From Simplicispira metamorpha (GTDB lineage Bacteria > Pseudomonadota > Gammaproteobacteria > Burkholderiales > Burkholderiaceae_C), in contig NZ_SLXH01000001.1 in NCBI RefSeq assembly GCF_004341365.1, forward strand, positions 1 through 64,000: a DNA stretch of 64,000 nucleotides, read 5' to 3'. The notes beneath the pieces are model-generated. The model did not search any database. It was not told the origin of the DNA and saw only the letters and a program-made list of their open reading frames with translations. Within the stretch, counting starts at the first letter, position 1. Each line of letters starts with the position of its first letter. This document shows, in pieces, positions 53,170 through 62,614 of the stretch. A program made the position numbers and the translations under genes.

Positions 53170-53601
53170 TCAGGCCACGCTGCCGCCAGCGGCTTCGATA
53201 GCAGCCTTGGCACCAGCAGTGACGCTGACACCGCTGAGCTTGACGGCAGTAGCCAGCGCACCGGTGTTGATCACCTTGACAGCACGTGTCAAGTCGTTGA
53301 TCAGACCAGCTTGCTTGAGCACCAGAACGTCCACTTCAGCCAGACCCAGACGAGCGATATCTGTCAGGGTCACTTCTGCGTTGAAGCGCAAAGTCATGGA
53401 CTTGAAACCACGTTTGGGCAAACGGCGTTGCAAAGGCATTTGACCGCCTTCGAAACCGACCTTGTGGTAACCGCCCGAACGCGACTTTTGACCCTTGTGA
53501 CCACGGCCAGCTGTCTTGCCGAGACCGGAGCCGATACCACGGCCCACGCGGCGCTTGGCGTGCTTGGCACCGTCTGCGGGCTTGATGTTATTGAGTTCCA
53601 T
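53170..53601 (-). CDS. rplO: 50S ribosomal protein L15
   Basis: A 143-residue L15. Typical glycine-rich basic N-terminal extension ([22 protein letters not shown] ~18-39) that penetrates 23S rRNA, and the C-terminal L15e/L18e fold ending [11 protein letters not shown]. Of two adjacent ATGs I chose 53601 (MELNNIKP), which has AAAGG at the better spacing of 6. Confidence 0.97.
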   Translation of the reverse strand: MELNNIKPADGAKHAKRRVGRGIGSGLGKTAGRGHKGQKSRSGGYHKVGFEGGQMPLQRRLPKRGFKSMTLRFNAEVTLTDIARLGLAEVDVLVLKQAGLINDLTRAVKVINTGALATAVKLSGVSVTAGAKAAIEAAGGSVA

Positions 53602-53611
53602 CATCAACCTT

Positions 53612-53794
53612 TCAGACGATTTTGACCAGATAACTGATCTTGTTGATCATGCCGCGCACTTCAGGTGTGTCTTGCAGTTCGCTGACACTGTTGAGTTTGC
53701 GCAGACCCAGACCACGCACAGTAGCGCGGTGCGATTCTTTCGTGCCAATCGGGCTGCGAACCAGCTGGATTTTCACGGTTTGTTGTGTAGACAT
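53612..53794 (-). CDS. rpmD: 50S ribosomal protein L30
   Basis: A 60-residue L30 ([30 protein letters not shown], then [15 protein letters not shown]). The start ATG at 53794 gives [10 protein letters not shown]; a TTG two codons upstream is unlikely. It sits 10 bp before rplO in canonical order. Confidence 0.96.
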   Translation of the reverse strand: MSTQQTVKIQLVRSPIGTKESHRATVRGLGLRKLNSVSELQDTPEVRGMINKISYLVKIV

Positions 53795-53808
53795 TGTCAA
53801 AGCTCCTG

Positions 53809-54327
53809 TCAGACGAAGAGGTCTTCGACCGACTTGCCGCGCTTGGCTGCCACTGCACCAGGGGTGGTGGAGTTGGTCAGCGCGTCAAAGGTGGCACGAA
53901 CCATGTTGTAAGGGTTGGACGAACCATGGCTCTTGGCCACGATATCGGTGATGCCCAACACTTCAAACACAGCGCGCATAGGACCGCCAGCAATCACGCC
54001 GGTACCCTTGGGAGCCGGAGCCATCATGACGGAAGCGGCACCGTGGTGACCCATCACCTGATGGTGGATGGTGCCGTTTTTCAGCGAGACCTTGACCATG
54101 TTGCGACGGGCTTCTTCCATGGCTTTTTGCACCGCTGCCGGTACTTCCTTGGATTTGCCCTTGCCCATGCCCACACGGCCATCGCCGTCACCGACCACGG
54201 TCAGCGCAGCAAAGCCGAGGATGCGACCACCCTTAACAACTTTGGTGACGCGGTTGACCGCAATCATCTTCTCGCGCATTCCGTCGTCGCGGCCTTCGTC
54301 TTGCACTCGGGGTTGAAATTTAGCCAT
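53809..54327 (-). CDS. rpsE: 30S ribosomal protein S5
   Basis: A 172-residue S5 with the double-stranded RNA-binding N-domain ([36 protein letters not shown] ~18-53) and C-terminal S5 fold. Involved in mRNA helicase activity at the entry channel and in decoding fidelity. Canonical position between rplR and rpmD. Confidence 0.98.
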   Translation of the reverse strand: MAKFQPRVQDEGRDDGMREKMIAVNRVTKVVKGGRILGFAALTVVGDGDGRVGMGKGKSKEVPAAVQKAMEEARRNMVKVSLKNGTIHHQVMGHHGAASVMMAPAPKGTGVIAGGPMRAVFEVLGITDIVAKSHGSSNPYNMVRATFDALTNSTTPGAVAAKRGKSVEDLFV

Positions 54328-54344
54328 TTTGTATTCCGTTCCGC

Positions 54345-54710
54345 TTAGAACTGCAAACCTGCTTCACGGGCTGCGTCGGCCAGGGCCTTGACGCGACCGT
54401 GGTAGGCAAAGCCTGCGCGATCAAATGCAACTTTTTCGACGCCCGCTGCTTTGGCTTTTTCAGCAATGCGCTTGCCAATGACTTGCGCTGCTGCAGTGTT
54501 GCCACCCTTGCCAGAGCCACCCAGTGCAGTGCGCACTTCGGCTTCGGCAGTGGAGGCGCTGGCCAGCACCTTGGTGCCGTCGCCGGAAACCACGGTAGCG
54601 TAAATATGGAGGTTCGTACGATTCACCGACAGACGGGCAATACCTTGCTGGGCAATGCGGATGCGGGTCTGACGGGCACGACGAAGACGCTGCTCTTTCT
54701 TGGTCAACAT
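54345..54710 (-). CDS. rplR: 50S ribosomal protein L18
   Basis: A 121-residue 5S-rRNA-binding L18 (basic start [33 protein letters not shown]-terminal [26 protein letters not shown]). Canonical spc-operon position between rplF and rpsE, with 11 bp to rplF. Confidence 0.98.
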   Translation of the reverse strand: MLTKKEQRLRRARQTRIRIAQQGIARLSVNRTNLHIYATVVSGDGTKVLASASTAEAEVRTALGGSGKGGNTAAAQVIGKRIAEKAKAAGVEKVAFDRAGFAYHGRVKALADAAREAGLQF

Positions 54711-54721
54711 GTTGCAGCTCC

Positions 54722-55255
54722 TTATTTCTTCTTGGTCTCTTTGATCGTGACTTTTTCGTCCGCATAGCGGATGCCCTTGCCTTTATAAGGCTCGGGAGGA
54801 CGAACAGCACGGATCTCAGCGGCAATCTGACCTACACGCTGGCGGTCGGCACCCTTGACCACGATTTCAGTCGGGGTAGGGGTAGCCACCGTGATACCTG
54901 CGGGCATGTCAAAGTTGACGGGATGGGAATAACCCACAGCCAGGTTCAACTTGTTGCCAGTAGCTTGGGCTTTGTAGCCCACGCCAATCAGCGTCAGTTT
55001 TTTCTCGAAACCTTTGCTGACACCGACCACCATGTTGTTGACCAACTGGCGAATGGTGCCGCTCATGGCATTGGCTTCGCGGGAATCGTTGGCAGGCTCA
55101 AAAGAGAGCTTGCCGTCGTTGCTGGTCACAGTAACCAGCAGGTTTTGCGCCACAGACAAGGCTCCACCAGCGCCCTTGACGCTGATTTGCTCGCCCTGGA
55201 TCGACACATCCACACCAGCGGGGATGGTGACCGGCATTTTTGCTACACGGGACAT
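54722..55255 (-). CDS. rplF: 50S ribosomal protein L6
   Basis: A 177-residue L6 with two similar domains. Signature [14 protein letters not shown] near the C-terminus (residues ~154-167) contacts 23S rRNA near the GTPase centre. Start [17 protein letters not shown] is family-typical. Canonical position. Confidence 0.98.
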   Translation of the reverse strand: MSRVAKMPVTIPAGVDVSIQGEQISVKGAGGALSVAQNLLVTVTSNDGKLSFEPANDSREANAMSGTIRQLVNNMVVGVSKGFEKKLTLIGVGYKAQATGNKLNLAVGYSHPVNFDMPAGITVATPTPTEIVVKGADRQRVGQIAAEIRAVRPPEPYKGKGIRYADEKVTIKETKKK

Positions 55256-55280
55256 TTCAGTTTCTCCTCAATGTCACGGC

Positions 55281-55676
55281 TTAAGCCACGTAGCAAAGCA
55301 CTTCGCCACCGACACCGGTAGCACGCGCTTTGCGGTCGGTCATCACGCCCTTGGGGGTGGTGACAATGGCCACGCCGAGACCATTCATGACCTGTGGGAT
55401 GGCATCACGGCCTTTGTACACGCGCAAGCCGGGACGGCTGACACGTTCGATACGCTCAATGACCGGACGGCCAGCGTAGTACTTCAGGGTGATTTGGAGT
55501 TCGGATTTGCCGGCTTCGCTCTTGACCTCGAAACCGTCAATGTAGCCCTCGTCCTTCAGCACTTGGGTGATGGCGATCTTCACTTTGGAAGAAGGCACGC
55601 TCACAGTGGCTTTGGAAACCATTTGGGCATTGCGGATGCGGGTCAGCAAGTCAGCGATGGGATCACTCATGCTCAT
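55281..55676 (-). CDS. rpsH: 30S ribosomal protein S8
   Basis: A 131-residue S8 ([19 protein letters not shown]-terminal [21 protein letters not shown]). In E. coli S8 represses the spc operon by binding rplE mRNA; I did not identify an equivalent site here. The start at 55676 mirrors the E. coli MSMQDPIADM; an ATG two codons later is possible. Confidence 0.98.
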   Translation of the reverse strand: MSMSDPIADLLTRIRNAQMVSKATVSVPSSKVKIAITQVLKDEGYIDGFEVKSEAGKSELQITLKYYAGRPVIERIERVSRPGLRVYKGRDAIPQVMNGLGVAIVTTPKGVMTDRKARATGVGGEVLCYVA

Positions 55677-55696
55677 GTTGTATCTCTCCTGCCTGC

Positions 55697-56002
55697 TTAC
55701 CAGCTGGCCTTGGTGACACCGGGGATGTCGCCTGCGAAAGCCAGTTCACGGATCTTGGCGCGGGCCAAGCCGAATTGACGGAAAGTACCGCGGGGACGAC
55801 CGGTGATTTCGCAACGGTTGCGTTGGCGCGTGGGATTAGCGTTGCGTGGGAGCTTTTGCAGGCCCAGGCGGGCTGCATCGCGCTCTTCATCGCTGCGCTT
55901 GGCGTCGGATGCGACGGCCTTCAGTTCTGCGTACTTTGCTGCGTACTTGGCAGCCAGTTTTTCGCGCTTGAGCTCGCGCTGGATCAAAGCTTGTTTTGCC
56001 AT
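55697..56002 (-). CDS. rpsN: 30S ribosomal protein S14, long type
   Basis: A 101-residue S14 of the zinc-free (C-minus) long form, [16 protein letters not shown] ... [22 protein letters not shown] ... [15 protein letters not shown]. Only one Cys remains in the region where short S14 has four. The start at 56002 is the universal MAK N-terminus. Canonical position between rplE and rpsH. Confidence 0.97.
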   Translation of the reverse strand: MAKQALIQRELKREKLAAKYAAKYAELKAVASDAKRSDEERDAARLGLQKLPRNANPTRQRNRCEITGRPRGTFRQFGLARAKIRELAFAGDIPGVTKASW

Positions 56003-56010
56003 ACGCTGCC

Positions 56011-56550
56011 TCAGTTCTTGAAGGGGAAACGGAAACCGGTGAGCAGTGCTTTGCACTCTTCATCGGACTTGGCCGTTGTAGTGATGCTGATATTGAGACC
56101 GCGCAGGGCGTCGACCTTGTCGTACTCAATTTCAGGGAAGATGATTTGCTCTTTGACGCCGATGTTGTAGTTGCCACGGCCATCGAACGCACGACCGGAG
56201 ATACCCCGGAAGTCACGTACGCGGGGCAGTGCCACGGTAACAAAGCGATCCAAGAATTCGTACATCTGCACACCGCGCAGGGTGACCATGCAACCAATGG
56301 CTTGGCCTTCGCGGATCTTGAAACCGGCGATAGCTTTTTTAGCCTTGGTGACAACAGGCTTTTGACCAGCAATCTTGGTCAGATCAGCCACTGCGTTGTC
56401 CATGACTTTCTTGTCAGCGACGGCTTCGCTCACACCCATATTGAGTGTGATCTTGGTCAGGCGAGGCACCTGCATGGGCGAGGTATAGCCGAACTGCTTC
56501 ATCAGTTCGGGAGCGAGCTTTTCGCGGTAGATTTTTTGGAGTCGTGCCAT
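56011..56550 (-). CDS. rplE: 50S ribosomal protein L5
   Basis: A 179-residue 5S-rRNA-binding L5 ([22 protein letters not shown] ~24-45; [35 protein letters not shown] near the C-terminus). It forms the intersubunit bridge contacting S13. Canonical position, 8 bp before rpsN. Confidence 0.98.
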   Translation of the reverse strand: MARLQKIYREKLAPELMKQFGYTSPMQVPRLTKITLNMGVSEAVADKKVMDNAVADLTKIAGQKPVVTKAKKAIAGFKIREGQAIGCMVTLRGVQMYEFLDRFVTVALPRVRDFRGISGRAFDGRGNYNIGVKEQIIFPEIEYDKVDALRGLNISITTTAKSDEECKALLTGFRFPFKN

Positions 56551-56560
56551 GTTTTACCCC

Positions 56561-56881
56561 TTAGGCCGTCTTGATTTCAGCGCCGCTGGACTTGAACACG
56601 CGAACGTGCTTGCCGTCTGCTTGCAGCTTGATGCCAACGCGATCAGCCTTGCCAGTGGCGGCATTGAAAATAGCCACATTGGACTGGTGGATAGGCATGG
56701 CCTTCTCAAGAATGCCGCCAGTCGTACCCTTCATGGGGTTTGGCTTGACATGCTTCTTGACCAGGTTGATGCCATCTACCACCAGGTAGGAGTCATCTTT
56801 GCGCAGCGACACTGTGCCGCGCTTGCCTTTGTCGCGCCCTGCGAGCACGACGACTTCGTCGCCCTTGCGAATCTTGTTCAT
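56561..56881 (-). CDS. rplX: 50S ribosomal protein L24
   Basis: A 106-residue L24 with KOW motif ([19 protein letters not shown], residues 5-23) and [24 protein letters not shown]. An assembly initiator protein of the large subunit. Canonical position, 10 bp after rplN. Confidence 0.98.
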   Translation of the reverse strand: MNKIRKGDEVVVLAGRDKGKRGTVSLRKDDSYLVVDGINLVKKHVKPNPMKGTTGGILEKAMPIHQSNVAIFNAATGKADRVGIKLQADGKHVRVFKSSGAEIKTA

Positions 56882-56891
56882 CGCGCCGTCC

Positions 56892-57260
56892 TTAGAGAAC
56901 TTCAGGAGCCAGGGACACGATCTTCATGAACTTCTCGGTACGCAGTTCACGCGTCACGGGTCCGAAGATGCGGGTGCCGATGGGCTCCAGCTTTGCATTG
57001 AGCAACACTGCTGCGTTGCCATCGAATTTGACGAGCGAGCCATCAGCACGGCGAATACCCTTGGCCGTACGAACCACCACAGCGCTGTAAACCTCGCCTT
57101 TTTTGACGCGGCCACGCGGAGCGGCTTCCTTAATGCTCACCTTGATGATGTCGCCAACGCTTGCATAGCGACGCTTCGAACCACCCAGCACTTTGATGCA
57201 CAGGACGGACTTGGCGCCGGTATTGTCGGCAACGTCTAACCGGGTTTCTGTCTGGATCAT
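56892..57260 (-). CDS. rplN: 50S ribosomal protein L14
   Basis: A 122-residue L14 ([44 protein letters not shown]). It is the first gene of this ribosomal block. rpmC/rpsQ, which usually precede it, are absent; instead a promoter and proC lie upstream. The start at 57260 is universal for the family; the frame extends 11 codons upstream without homology. Confidence 0.98.
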   Translation of the reverse strand: MIQTETRLDVADNTGAKSVLCIKVLGGSKRRYASVGDIIKVSIKEAAPRGRVKKGEVYSAVVVRTAKGIRRADGSLVKFDGNAAVLLNAKLEPIGTRIFGPVTRELRTEKFMKIVSLAPEVL

Positions 57261-57393
57261 TTCAATATTCCCAACTTGCACCAACAAGGTCAAACAGCCC
57301 CAGAGAAACTCTCAAGCGCTGCAACCAGCCAGTCAGTCTTGGGCCCGTCGTCCGCACTGCAAACCATTTGCGGTGCTTCTTGTTGGGCAGAAA

Positions 57394-57414
57394 CTTCGCT
57401 TTTTGACAGCGAAG
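57394..57414 (-). promoter_or_regulatory. 5' leader hairpin of the spc transcript
   Basis: CTTCGCT-ttttgac-AGCGAAG: perfect 7-bp stem located exactly where the transcript should begin, given the -10 at 57421. A 5'-terminal stem of this kind often stabilises mRNA. Confidence 0.55.
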
Positions 57415-57420
57415 CCCGCG

Positions 57421-57449
57421 ATTGTTTCAAATAAAGCACCGCATGTCAA
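57421..57449 (-). promoter_or_regulatory. sigma-70 promoter of the spc operon
   Basis: On the minus strand TTGACA (57449-57444), 17-base spacer, AACAAT (57426-57421). The -35 is a perfect consensus. It drives rplN onward with a leader of about 150 nt, and the only genes upstream on the strand are absent, so it must be the main promoter. Confidence 0.75.
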
Positions 57450-57542
57450 GCAATAACGCCTTTCGTTTTCCATGGCGCGTATGAACCACAGGCGGCTACC
57501 ATCGCCTGCTCTTGTGCCCATTTCTTTTGCCGATCTTTTGCC

Positions 57543-58391
57543 ATGACCGCCACATCTACCGCACCCGAACACTCCAACGCCCTGCCTGCCCTGGCCTTTA
57601 TTGGCGGCGGCAACATGGCCAGCGCCATCATTGGTGGCCTGATCCGCCAAGGTGTACCGCCCACGCAGATCGAAGTGGTCGAGCCGTGGGCCGAGGCACG
57701 CGCTGCCCTGTTGCAGCAGTTTGGTATTACCGCGCAGGAGCAGGCGGGCGCACAGTTGCAACGCGCAGGCCTGGTGGTGTGGGCAGTGAAGCCACAAACT
57801 TTTCAGGAAGCTGCATTACAGACACGCGCCCACACCGCCCAGGCGCTGCACCTGAGCGTGGCCGCCGGCATACGCAGCAGCAGCATTGCGCAGTGGTTGA
57901 ACAGTGAAAGCGTGGTGCGTGCCATGCCCAACACGCCCGCACTGATTGGCCAGGGCATGACGGCGCTGTACGCCCGTCCGGCTGTCAGCAGCGGCCAGCG
58001 CGCGCTGGTCGAGCAAGTCATCGCCCCCACGGGCCAGCAGATGTGGGTGCAGGACGAGACACAGCTTGATGCCGTGACCGCGCTGTCAGGCTCGGGCCCG
58101 GCGTATGTTTTCTACTTTCTCGAAGCAATGGTGCAGGCGGGCACCGAGATGGGCCTGTCACCCGAGCAGGCGCACCAGCTGGCCGTGGGCACCTTCGTGG
58201 GGGCCTCCGAACTGGCGCGCCGCTCTGACGAAGCACCCGCCGTGCTGCGCCAGCGCGTGACCTCCAAAGGCGGAACGACCTACGCGGCACTGCAATCGCT
58301 GGAGCAAGACGGTGTGGCAGACAAGTTCATCCATGCCCTGCATGCCGCTGAGCACCGCGCGCGCGAGCTGGGCGATGAGTTTGGCCGGTAA
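57543..58391 (+). CDS. proC: pyrroline-5-carboxylate reductase
   Basis: A 282-residue NAD(P)H enzyme for the last step of proline synthesis. N-terminal LAFIGGGNMASAIIGGL (~17-33), AGIRSSSIAQWL, VVRAMPNTPALIGQGMTALY (~120-139) and the C-terminal P5CR signature VTAL-SGSGPAYVF ... RVTSKGGTTYAAL (~235-247). Divergent from the spc operon. The ATG at 57543 lacks an obvious RBS. A dispersed repeat follows its stop. Confidence 0.95.
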   Translation: MTATSTAPEHSNALPALAFIGGGNMASAIIGGLIRQGVPPTQIEVVEPWAEARAALLQQFGITAQEQAGAQLQRAGLVVWAVKPQTFQEAALQTRAHTAQALHLSVAAGIRSSSIAQWLNSESVVRAMPNTPALIGQGMTALYARPAVSSGQRALVEQVIAPTGQQMWVQDETQLDAVTALSGSGPAYVFYFLEAMVQAGTEMGLSPEQAHQLAVGTFVGASELARRSDEAPAVLRQRVTSKGGTTYAALQSLEQDGVADKFIHALHAAEHRARELGDEFGR

Positions 58392-58400
58392 ATTAAGGGC

Positions 58401-58456
58401 AAGAATAGGCCCCATCCCTTATAGGAAGGGCGCAAGCAGCTATCAAAAAAGAAGCG
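58401..58456 (-). repeat. ATAGCTGCTTGCGC repeat, proC/ubiA convergent gap
   Basis: On the minus strand: CTTCTTTTTTGATAGCTGCTTGCGC, variable middle, GGGATGGGGCCTATTCTTG. Near-consensus left half. It occupies most of the gap between proC and ubiA. Confidence 0.8.
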
Positions 58457-58511
58457 TTCTTCACCCCGCTGCGTTGCCACGCCAGCTGCGCCCAGTCCAG
58501 GCGCGCAAGCG

Positions 58512-59381
58512 CTACCAGCGCACCATCCCCAGAGCGATGCCGACAAACACGGTAAACCCGAGCCAGTGGTTGACGCGAAACGCCCGAAAGCATCCCTCGC
58601 GCGTGCGTGTGCGGATCAGCCACCAGTGCCACGCTACCTGCGCCAATGCCACCGCCATCGCTATATAAAAAATAGCACCCAGCGCAAGCGGGGCAAGGGC
58701 TACAGCCCAAAAACCTAAAAACAGCAGGTAAAACAGCACAATCGCTGCCACGTCCAGGCGCCCCAGCGTGATGGCCGAGGTTTTCATGCCGATCAGCAAG
58801 TCGTCATCGCGGTCCACCATGGCATATTCGGTGTCGTAGGCCAGCACCCAGAACAGGTTGCCCAGCCACAACAGCCACGCCATGGCAGGCGCACTGCCCT
58901 GCACGGCGGCAAAGGCGATCACGATGCCGAAGTTGAAGGCCACGCCCAGCACGGCCTGCGGCATGGCAAAAAACCGCTTGGTGAACGGGTACAGCACCGT
59001 CACCAGCAGCGCGGGCACCGACCATGCCACGGCCACCCAGTTCGTGGTCAGCACCAGCGCCAAAGCCACCAGCGCCAGGACAGCCCCCACCACCAGCGCC
59101 TCGGGCACCGACACCTGGCCTGAGGTGATGGGACGCTGCGCCGTGCGCTTGACGTGGCGGTCGAAGTGGCGGTCGGCCACATCGTTGATGCAGCAGCCGG
59201 CACTGCGCATCAGGATGGTGCCCAGCACAAACACCGCCAGCAGGTGCCAACCTGGAAAACCACCAGCGGCCAGCCACAGCGCGCTCAGCGTGGGCCAAAT
59301 CAGCACCAGCCAACCCGCCGGGCGGTTCCAGCGGATCAGGTCAAGGTAGAGGGAAAAACGGCTGCGCGGGGGGGTGGACAT
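58512..59381 (-). CDS. ubiA: 4-hydroxybenzoate polyprenyltransferase
   Basis: A 289-residue integral membrane prenyltransferase (8-9 helices) attaching the polyprenyl tail to 4-hydroxybenzoate in ubiquinone synthesis. Both Asp-rich metal/diphosphate motifs are present: [19 protein letters not shown] (~66-84) and [12 protein letters not shown] (~185-196). It competes with pobA for 4-hydroxybenzoate. Near 58659-58720 the coding DNA resembles the dispersed repeat (AAAAAATAGCACCCAGCGC). Confidence 0.95.
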   Translation of the reverse strand: MSTPPRSRFSLYLDLIRWNRPAGWLVLIWPTLSALWLAAGGFPGWHLLAVFVLGTILMRSAGCCINDVADRHFDRHVKRTAQRPITSGQVSVPEALVVGAVLALVALALVLTTNWVAVAWSVPALLVTVLYPFTKRFFAMPQAVLGVAFNFGIVIAFAAVQGSAPAMAWLLWLGNLFWVLAYDTEYAMVDRDDDLLIGMKTSAITLGRLDVAAIVLFYLLFLGFWAVALAPLALGAIFYIAMAVALAQVAWHWWLIRTRTREGCFRAFRVNHWLGFTVFVGIALGMVRW

Positions 59382-59508
59382 GCAGATAAGCGGGCAAGCG
59401 CACGGTGGTGGGCCACACCGGCCACGGCGCCTGCGGCGGTAGAAACGGAGCCGCGTTTATACGCCATGGCGGTGGCGGCAGGCGGCCCGGGCGCCTTGTC
59501 CGCACCGC

Positions 59509-60087
59509 TCATGCTGCGCGCTGCTGCTGTGGGTGGACGGTAATCACCTCCCACTTGGGGCACTCGTAGAACGCAATCTGTGCCTGCGTGGCGGGATAGC
59601 GGCCACAGGGAAAGTAGTTCCACAACGCCGACCCGTAAATGCCGCACAGCCCTGTGGCCGCCACGTGCATCGGGCAACTGATTTGCGTGCAGCAGCGCGC
59701 GCAGCTGCCACAGGAGCGCACACCATGCGACCAGTCAGGCTGCACGCGCACCAGGCGCAAGTCCGGGCCGCTGCGCGGCGCATCCCACCAGTCGCGCCAC
59801 TGCATGAAGCTGGTCATGCTGCGGTAATCGCTTTGAAAGGCAATGCGCCCCAAAAATGTCCATACTTGCAGCGTGCCCGGCACAAATTGGCGGTGGTGGC
59901 GCCAAAAGCGCGCGTCGCCAAAACACACCCCCGAATACAACGGTGCCAGCACATAAGCCCCCAGCCCCAACGTGGCCAGGGCCCACACCCCCATCAGCGC
60001 AATGCCCACGCGCGCAGCAAACCAACCCAGGGCCTGGCACACGCCAGCTACCCCGGGTTTGCGACCCTTCAACTCCACAGTGTCCAT
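59509..60087 (-). CDS. Cys-rich membrane-anchored hypothetical protein
   Basis: A 192-residue protein, family not recognised. Residues ~22-50 form one hydrophobic helix or hairpin, followed by an aromatic region. The C-terminal third carries eight cysteines, C126-x2-C129-x2-C132-C133-x4-C138-x9-C148-x12-C161-x14-C176, with aromatic residues (YGSALWNYFPCGRYP, YECPKWE). The spacing suggests an Fe-S or zinc site as in YkgJ-like Cys-cluster proteins (inference). Its start overlaps the CPBP gene end by 19 bp, implying coupled translation. Confidence 0.75.
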   Translation of the reverse strand: MDTVELKGRKPGVAGVCQALGWFAARVGIALMGVWALATLGLGAYVLAPLYSGVCFGDARFWRHHRQFVPGTLQVWTFLGRIAFQSDYRSMTSFMQWRDWWDAPRSGPDLRLVRVQPDWSHGVRSCGSCARCCTQISCPMHVAATGLCGIYGSALWNYFPCGRYPATQAQIAFYECPKWEVITVHPQQQRAA

Positions 60088-60776
60088 AGTCCCAATACCC
60101 CAGCCCAGTTACCCAATAAAAAATGCGACACCGACACCCCCAGCAGGTTGCGGTGCAGTGCAAACAACCCACCCCAGAGCAAGCCGCTGAAAAGACTGAC
60201 CAACGCCAGCGGCACCCCGAAACTCCAGTGCCACAGCGCAAAAAGCAGCGCCGCAAGTACCACCGCACCCCAACGGGCAATCGGCCCTGGCCACGGCAGC
60301 AAACGTTCCAAAGCGCTTTGCAACATGCCGCGCGCCATCAGCTCTTGCAACGGCACCACCAGCGCATAGGTGGCATACGTCCAGTCCAACCGGGACCAAT
60401 CCAGCCCCAGAGGCACAGAGGCAGACAGAGCGGCATGCGTGGCCAGCAGATACAGGCAGGCCATCAACGGCAACGTCCACACCAAAGCCACCGCCAGCGA
60501 TCGCCTGGCACCGCACCAATGCAGCCCGATGTCAGCAGCCCCCAGCCCCAGACGAGCCACCCAGCGCAACAAGACCAGCAAAGTGAACAGCTCCAGCAGC
60601 CGCGCCAGCACAAACCGCCAGGGCAAACCGTCTATGGCCTCGCTGACAGCCCACCACTGCGGCGGCAACGCATCCAGCAACCACCACAGCAGCAGTACGG
60701 TTACCAACAGTTCAAACGCAACGGCCATGCGCGGCAATGCCGTACCAGCCTGCGTGGCGGCACCTGAATGGGTCAT
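60069..60776 (-). CDS. CPBP-family intramembrane protein with altered motif 1
   Basis: A 235-residue membrane protein with about 7 helices and the CPBP (Abi/Rce1-like) motifs: Q144-E145-x3-R149 (motif 1, normally EExxxR), F179-x3-H183 (FALWH) and H218 with N223 (motif 3). The first glutamate of motif 1, taken as catalytic in this glutamic-protease family, is Gln, so protease activity is doubtful. Start at 60776. Coupled to the Cys-rich protein downstream. The 238-bp gap 60777-61014 upstream shows no gene. Confidence 0.78.
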   Translation of the reverse strand: MTHSGAATQAGTALPRMAVAFELLVTVLLLWWLLDALPPQWWAVSEAIDGLPWRFVLARLLELFTLLVLLRWVARLGLGAADIGLHWCGARRSLAVALVWTLPLMACLYLLATHAALSASVPLGLDWSRLDWTYATYALVVPLQELMARGMLQSALERLLPWPGPIARWGAVVLAALLFALWHWSFGVPLALVSLFSGLLWGGLFALHRNLLGVSVSHFLLGNWAGVLGLWTLWS

Positions 60777-61014
60777 CGTGAGCAGCTCCCTCCCGCAGCC
60801 TGTCCGACAGCCCTTGCCCGGAACCAGAGCACACCGGTGTGGCCGCATGTTAGGCAGCGCCCACCACGTCGTCCATACGCCAAAACGACTACGGCGACAC
60901 CAGCACGGCCACCGCACGCACCCCCAGTGGGAAGCGGAACAACCCGCCCCAACCCGCTAGGTCACGCGGGCAGCGACAGCACGGGCTTCTGGTCTGTGGG
61001 AGCGCCGCCGGGGT

Positions 61015-62601
61015 CTACGCAACGGCTGCCGCTGCACCGCGCAAAAAGCCCACCACCTCGGGAGCTGCGCCCCAGCGCGCGGCCAGGACACTGGCCTGGG
61101 CCACATCGCGTGCTGTGCCCAGCTGCGTTTGCCACTGCTGGGCCACGTCGTGTTGGCGCTGCAAACGCCGGGGCAGCAGGGGCGACAGGGCTTGCGTGCT
61201 GTAACGCAGCCGCTTGGAGAGAATGCGCACGCGGTGCAGGCCTTCGGCATCGGGGCTGGCTGCGCCAGGCAGGTGCTTGGCGTCTGCCCAGGTGCGCTCC
61301 AGGCGATGGAGCAGCCGCTGCACCCGCCGACGCAACCAGCGCACGGCAGGCCGCTTGCCCCCGCAGGCCACCACGGCGGGCGCCAGGGCAGCAGTCTCCA
61401 GCGACTCCAGCCACTGCGACAACTCCAGCAGCGCGGCCCCCACCGCGGGCTGGGCCAGGGTCTGGCGCACGGCGGTGCGCTGTTGCTGGGCTGCGTCCAG
61501 CAGCGCCGTTTGCAGCGCCTGCCATGCCGGGGCACGGCTGGCATCGCCCGCGACGTAGCGCTCAGTCCAGAGCGGCAGTGTCTGCGTGGCCGCCACATCC
61601 ACATCGCGCAACGCGCCCAAACTGTCCAGCAACGGCTGCAACGCAGGCAGTGCGGGGCATGGCACACCGGGCAGGGCTGGGCGCAACAAGCGCCACAGGC
61701 TGCGAAAACGCCGCCAGCCCACGCGCGCTTGGTGTACCAGCTCAGGCCCATCGGCACCCAGCAACGTGTGCAGGTTGGCGGTGAACTGTTGCAGCGCCTC
61801 GCCCAGCAGGCTGCGCGCCATGGTCTGCAAGGACGCGTCGCGCGATAGCACCGGTGGCTGCGCCTGCACGGCCATCGGCGTGTCCGCCTGCCCCAGGGCG
61901 TAGCCGCGCTGCGCTTTGCTGGCCGCCAGCGGCAGCACGGCCACGGTGCGGGCAATGCGCCGGGCCAGCGAGAACAAGGCCCCTGGTGGCCCGGCCACCA
62001 ATTCCAGCTCCAGCTCGCACAGCGGAGCGCTGCGGTGGCCGGCGGTGATGGTGCCCACGTCCAGCGCCACTTCGATCTCGCTGCCATCGCGCGCTGTGAC
62101 GCGCCAGACCGTGCGCTCAAAGTCGGTCACAAAACAGGGGGCCAACGCCGGGGCCAGCGTGCCATCGGGGTCCATGCCAGGCCAGGGACTGTCGTGCAGC
62201 AACTCCAGTGCCAGGGCCGGGCCAGGCACGGGCATTTCCCACTCGCCGCGCTGGCTCAGCGCCGAATCGCTGCGGCCTGCGGTTTTCAGGGTTTGCAGCC
62301 ACTGCAGCGGCTGCTCTGACCCCACCCGGCGCAGGCGCAGGGCCACGCGCTGGCGGCGCAGCTGCTGGTCGGGCGTGTCGTAGTACACGCTGTACACCTG
62401 CTGGCGCACCGCTTTGCGCCGGGCCAGTGCGGGCACGCGCGCCAATTGCGCCGCCAGCGCATCGGGTGAGACGCCCTGGGCGCCGGGCAAGGCCAGCTTG
62501 ATTTCAGTTTCGGTCGCGCCAGCCGGAGCGGCGGTACGCTGGCGTTTTTTGGCTGGGCGCTGGCCGGGCTGCACCAGCGGCTGCCCCAAGGTGCGTGCCA
62601 T
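61015..62601 (-). CDS. CYTH-CHAD domain protein (polyphosphate-binding type)
   Basis: A 528-residue protein. Residues ~30-215 are a CYTH triphosphate-tunnel domain with the signature Glu31-x-Glu33-x-Lys35 and basic strand RQRVALRLRRVG. Residues ~265-528 are a CHAD helical bundle with conserved VHQARVGWRRFRS and GLHRVRILSKRLRYS. CHAD proteins bind polyphosphate granules, and CYTH domains hydrolyse triphosphate or similar. A basic N-terminal lead (RPAKKRQR) precedes CYTH. The ATG at 62601 starts 13 bp after the dps stop. Confidence 0.9.
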   Translation of the reverse strand: MARTLGQPLVQPGQRPAKKRQRTAAPAGATETEIKLALPGAQGVSPDALAAQLARVPALARRKAVRQQVYSVYYDTPDQQLRRQRVALRLRRVGSEQPLQWLQTLKTAGRSDSALSQRGEWEMPVPGPALALELLHDSPWPGMDPDGTLAPALAPCFVTDFERTVWRVTARDGSEIEVALDVGTITAGHRSAPLCELELELVAGPPGALFSLARRIARTVAVLPLAASKAQRGYALGQADTPMAVQAQPPVLSRDASLQTMARSLLGEALQQFTANLHTLLGADGPELVHQARVGWRRFRSLWRLLRPALPGVPCPALPALQPLLDSLGALRDVDVAATQTLPLWTERYVAGDASRAPAWQALQTALLDAAQQQRTAVRQTLAQPAVGAALLELSQWLESLETAALAPAVVACGGKRPAVRWLRRRVQRLLHRLERTWADAKHLPGAASPDAEGLHRVRILSKRLRYSTQALSPLLPRRLQRQHDVAQQWQTQLGTARDVAQASVLAARWGAAPEVVGFLRGAAAAVA

Positions 62602-62614
62602 AGCGTGCGCGGCC

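Noticed and set aside
59336-59511. Small minus-strand frame starting MSGADKAPG between ubiA and the Cys-rich gene
   Set aside because: It overlaps the ubiA start, is Ala/Arg/Pro-rich without a hydrophobic or domain pattern, and no RBS is convincing.
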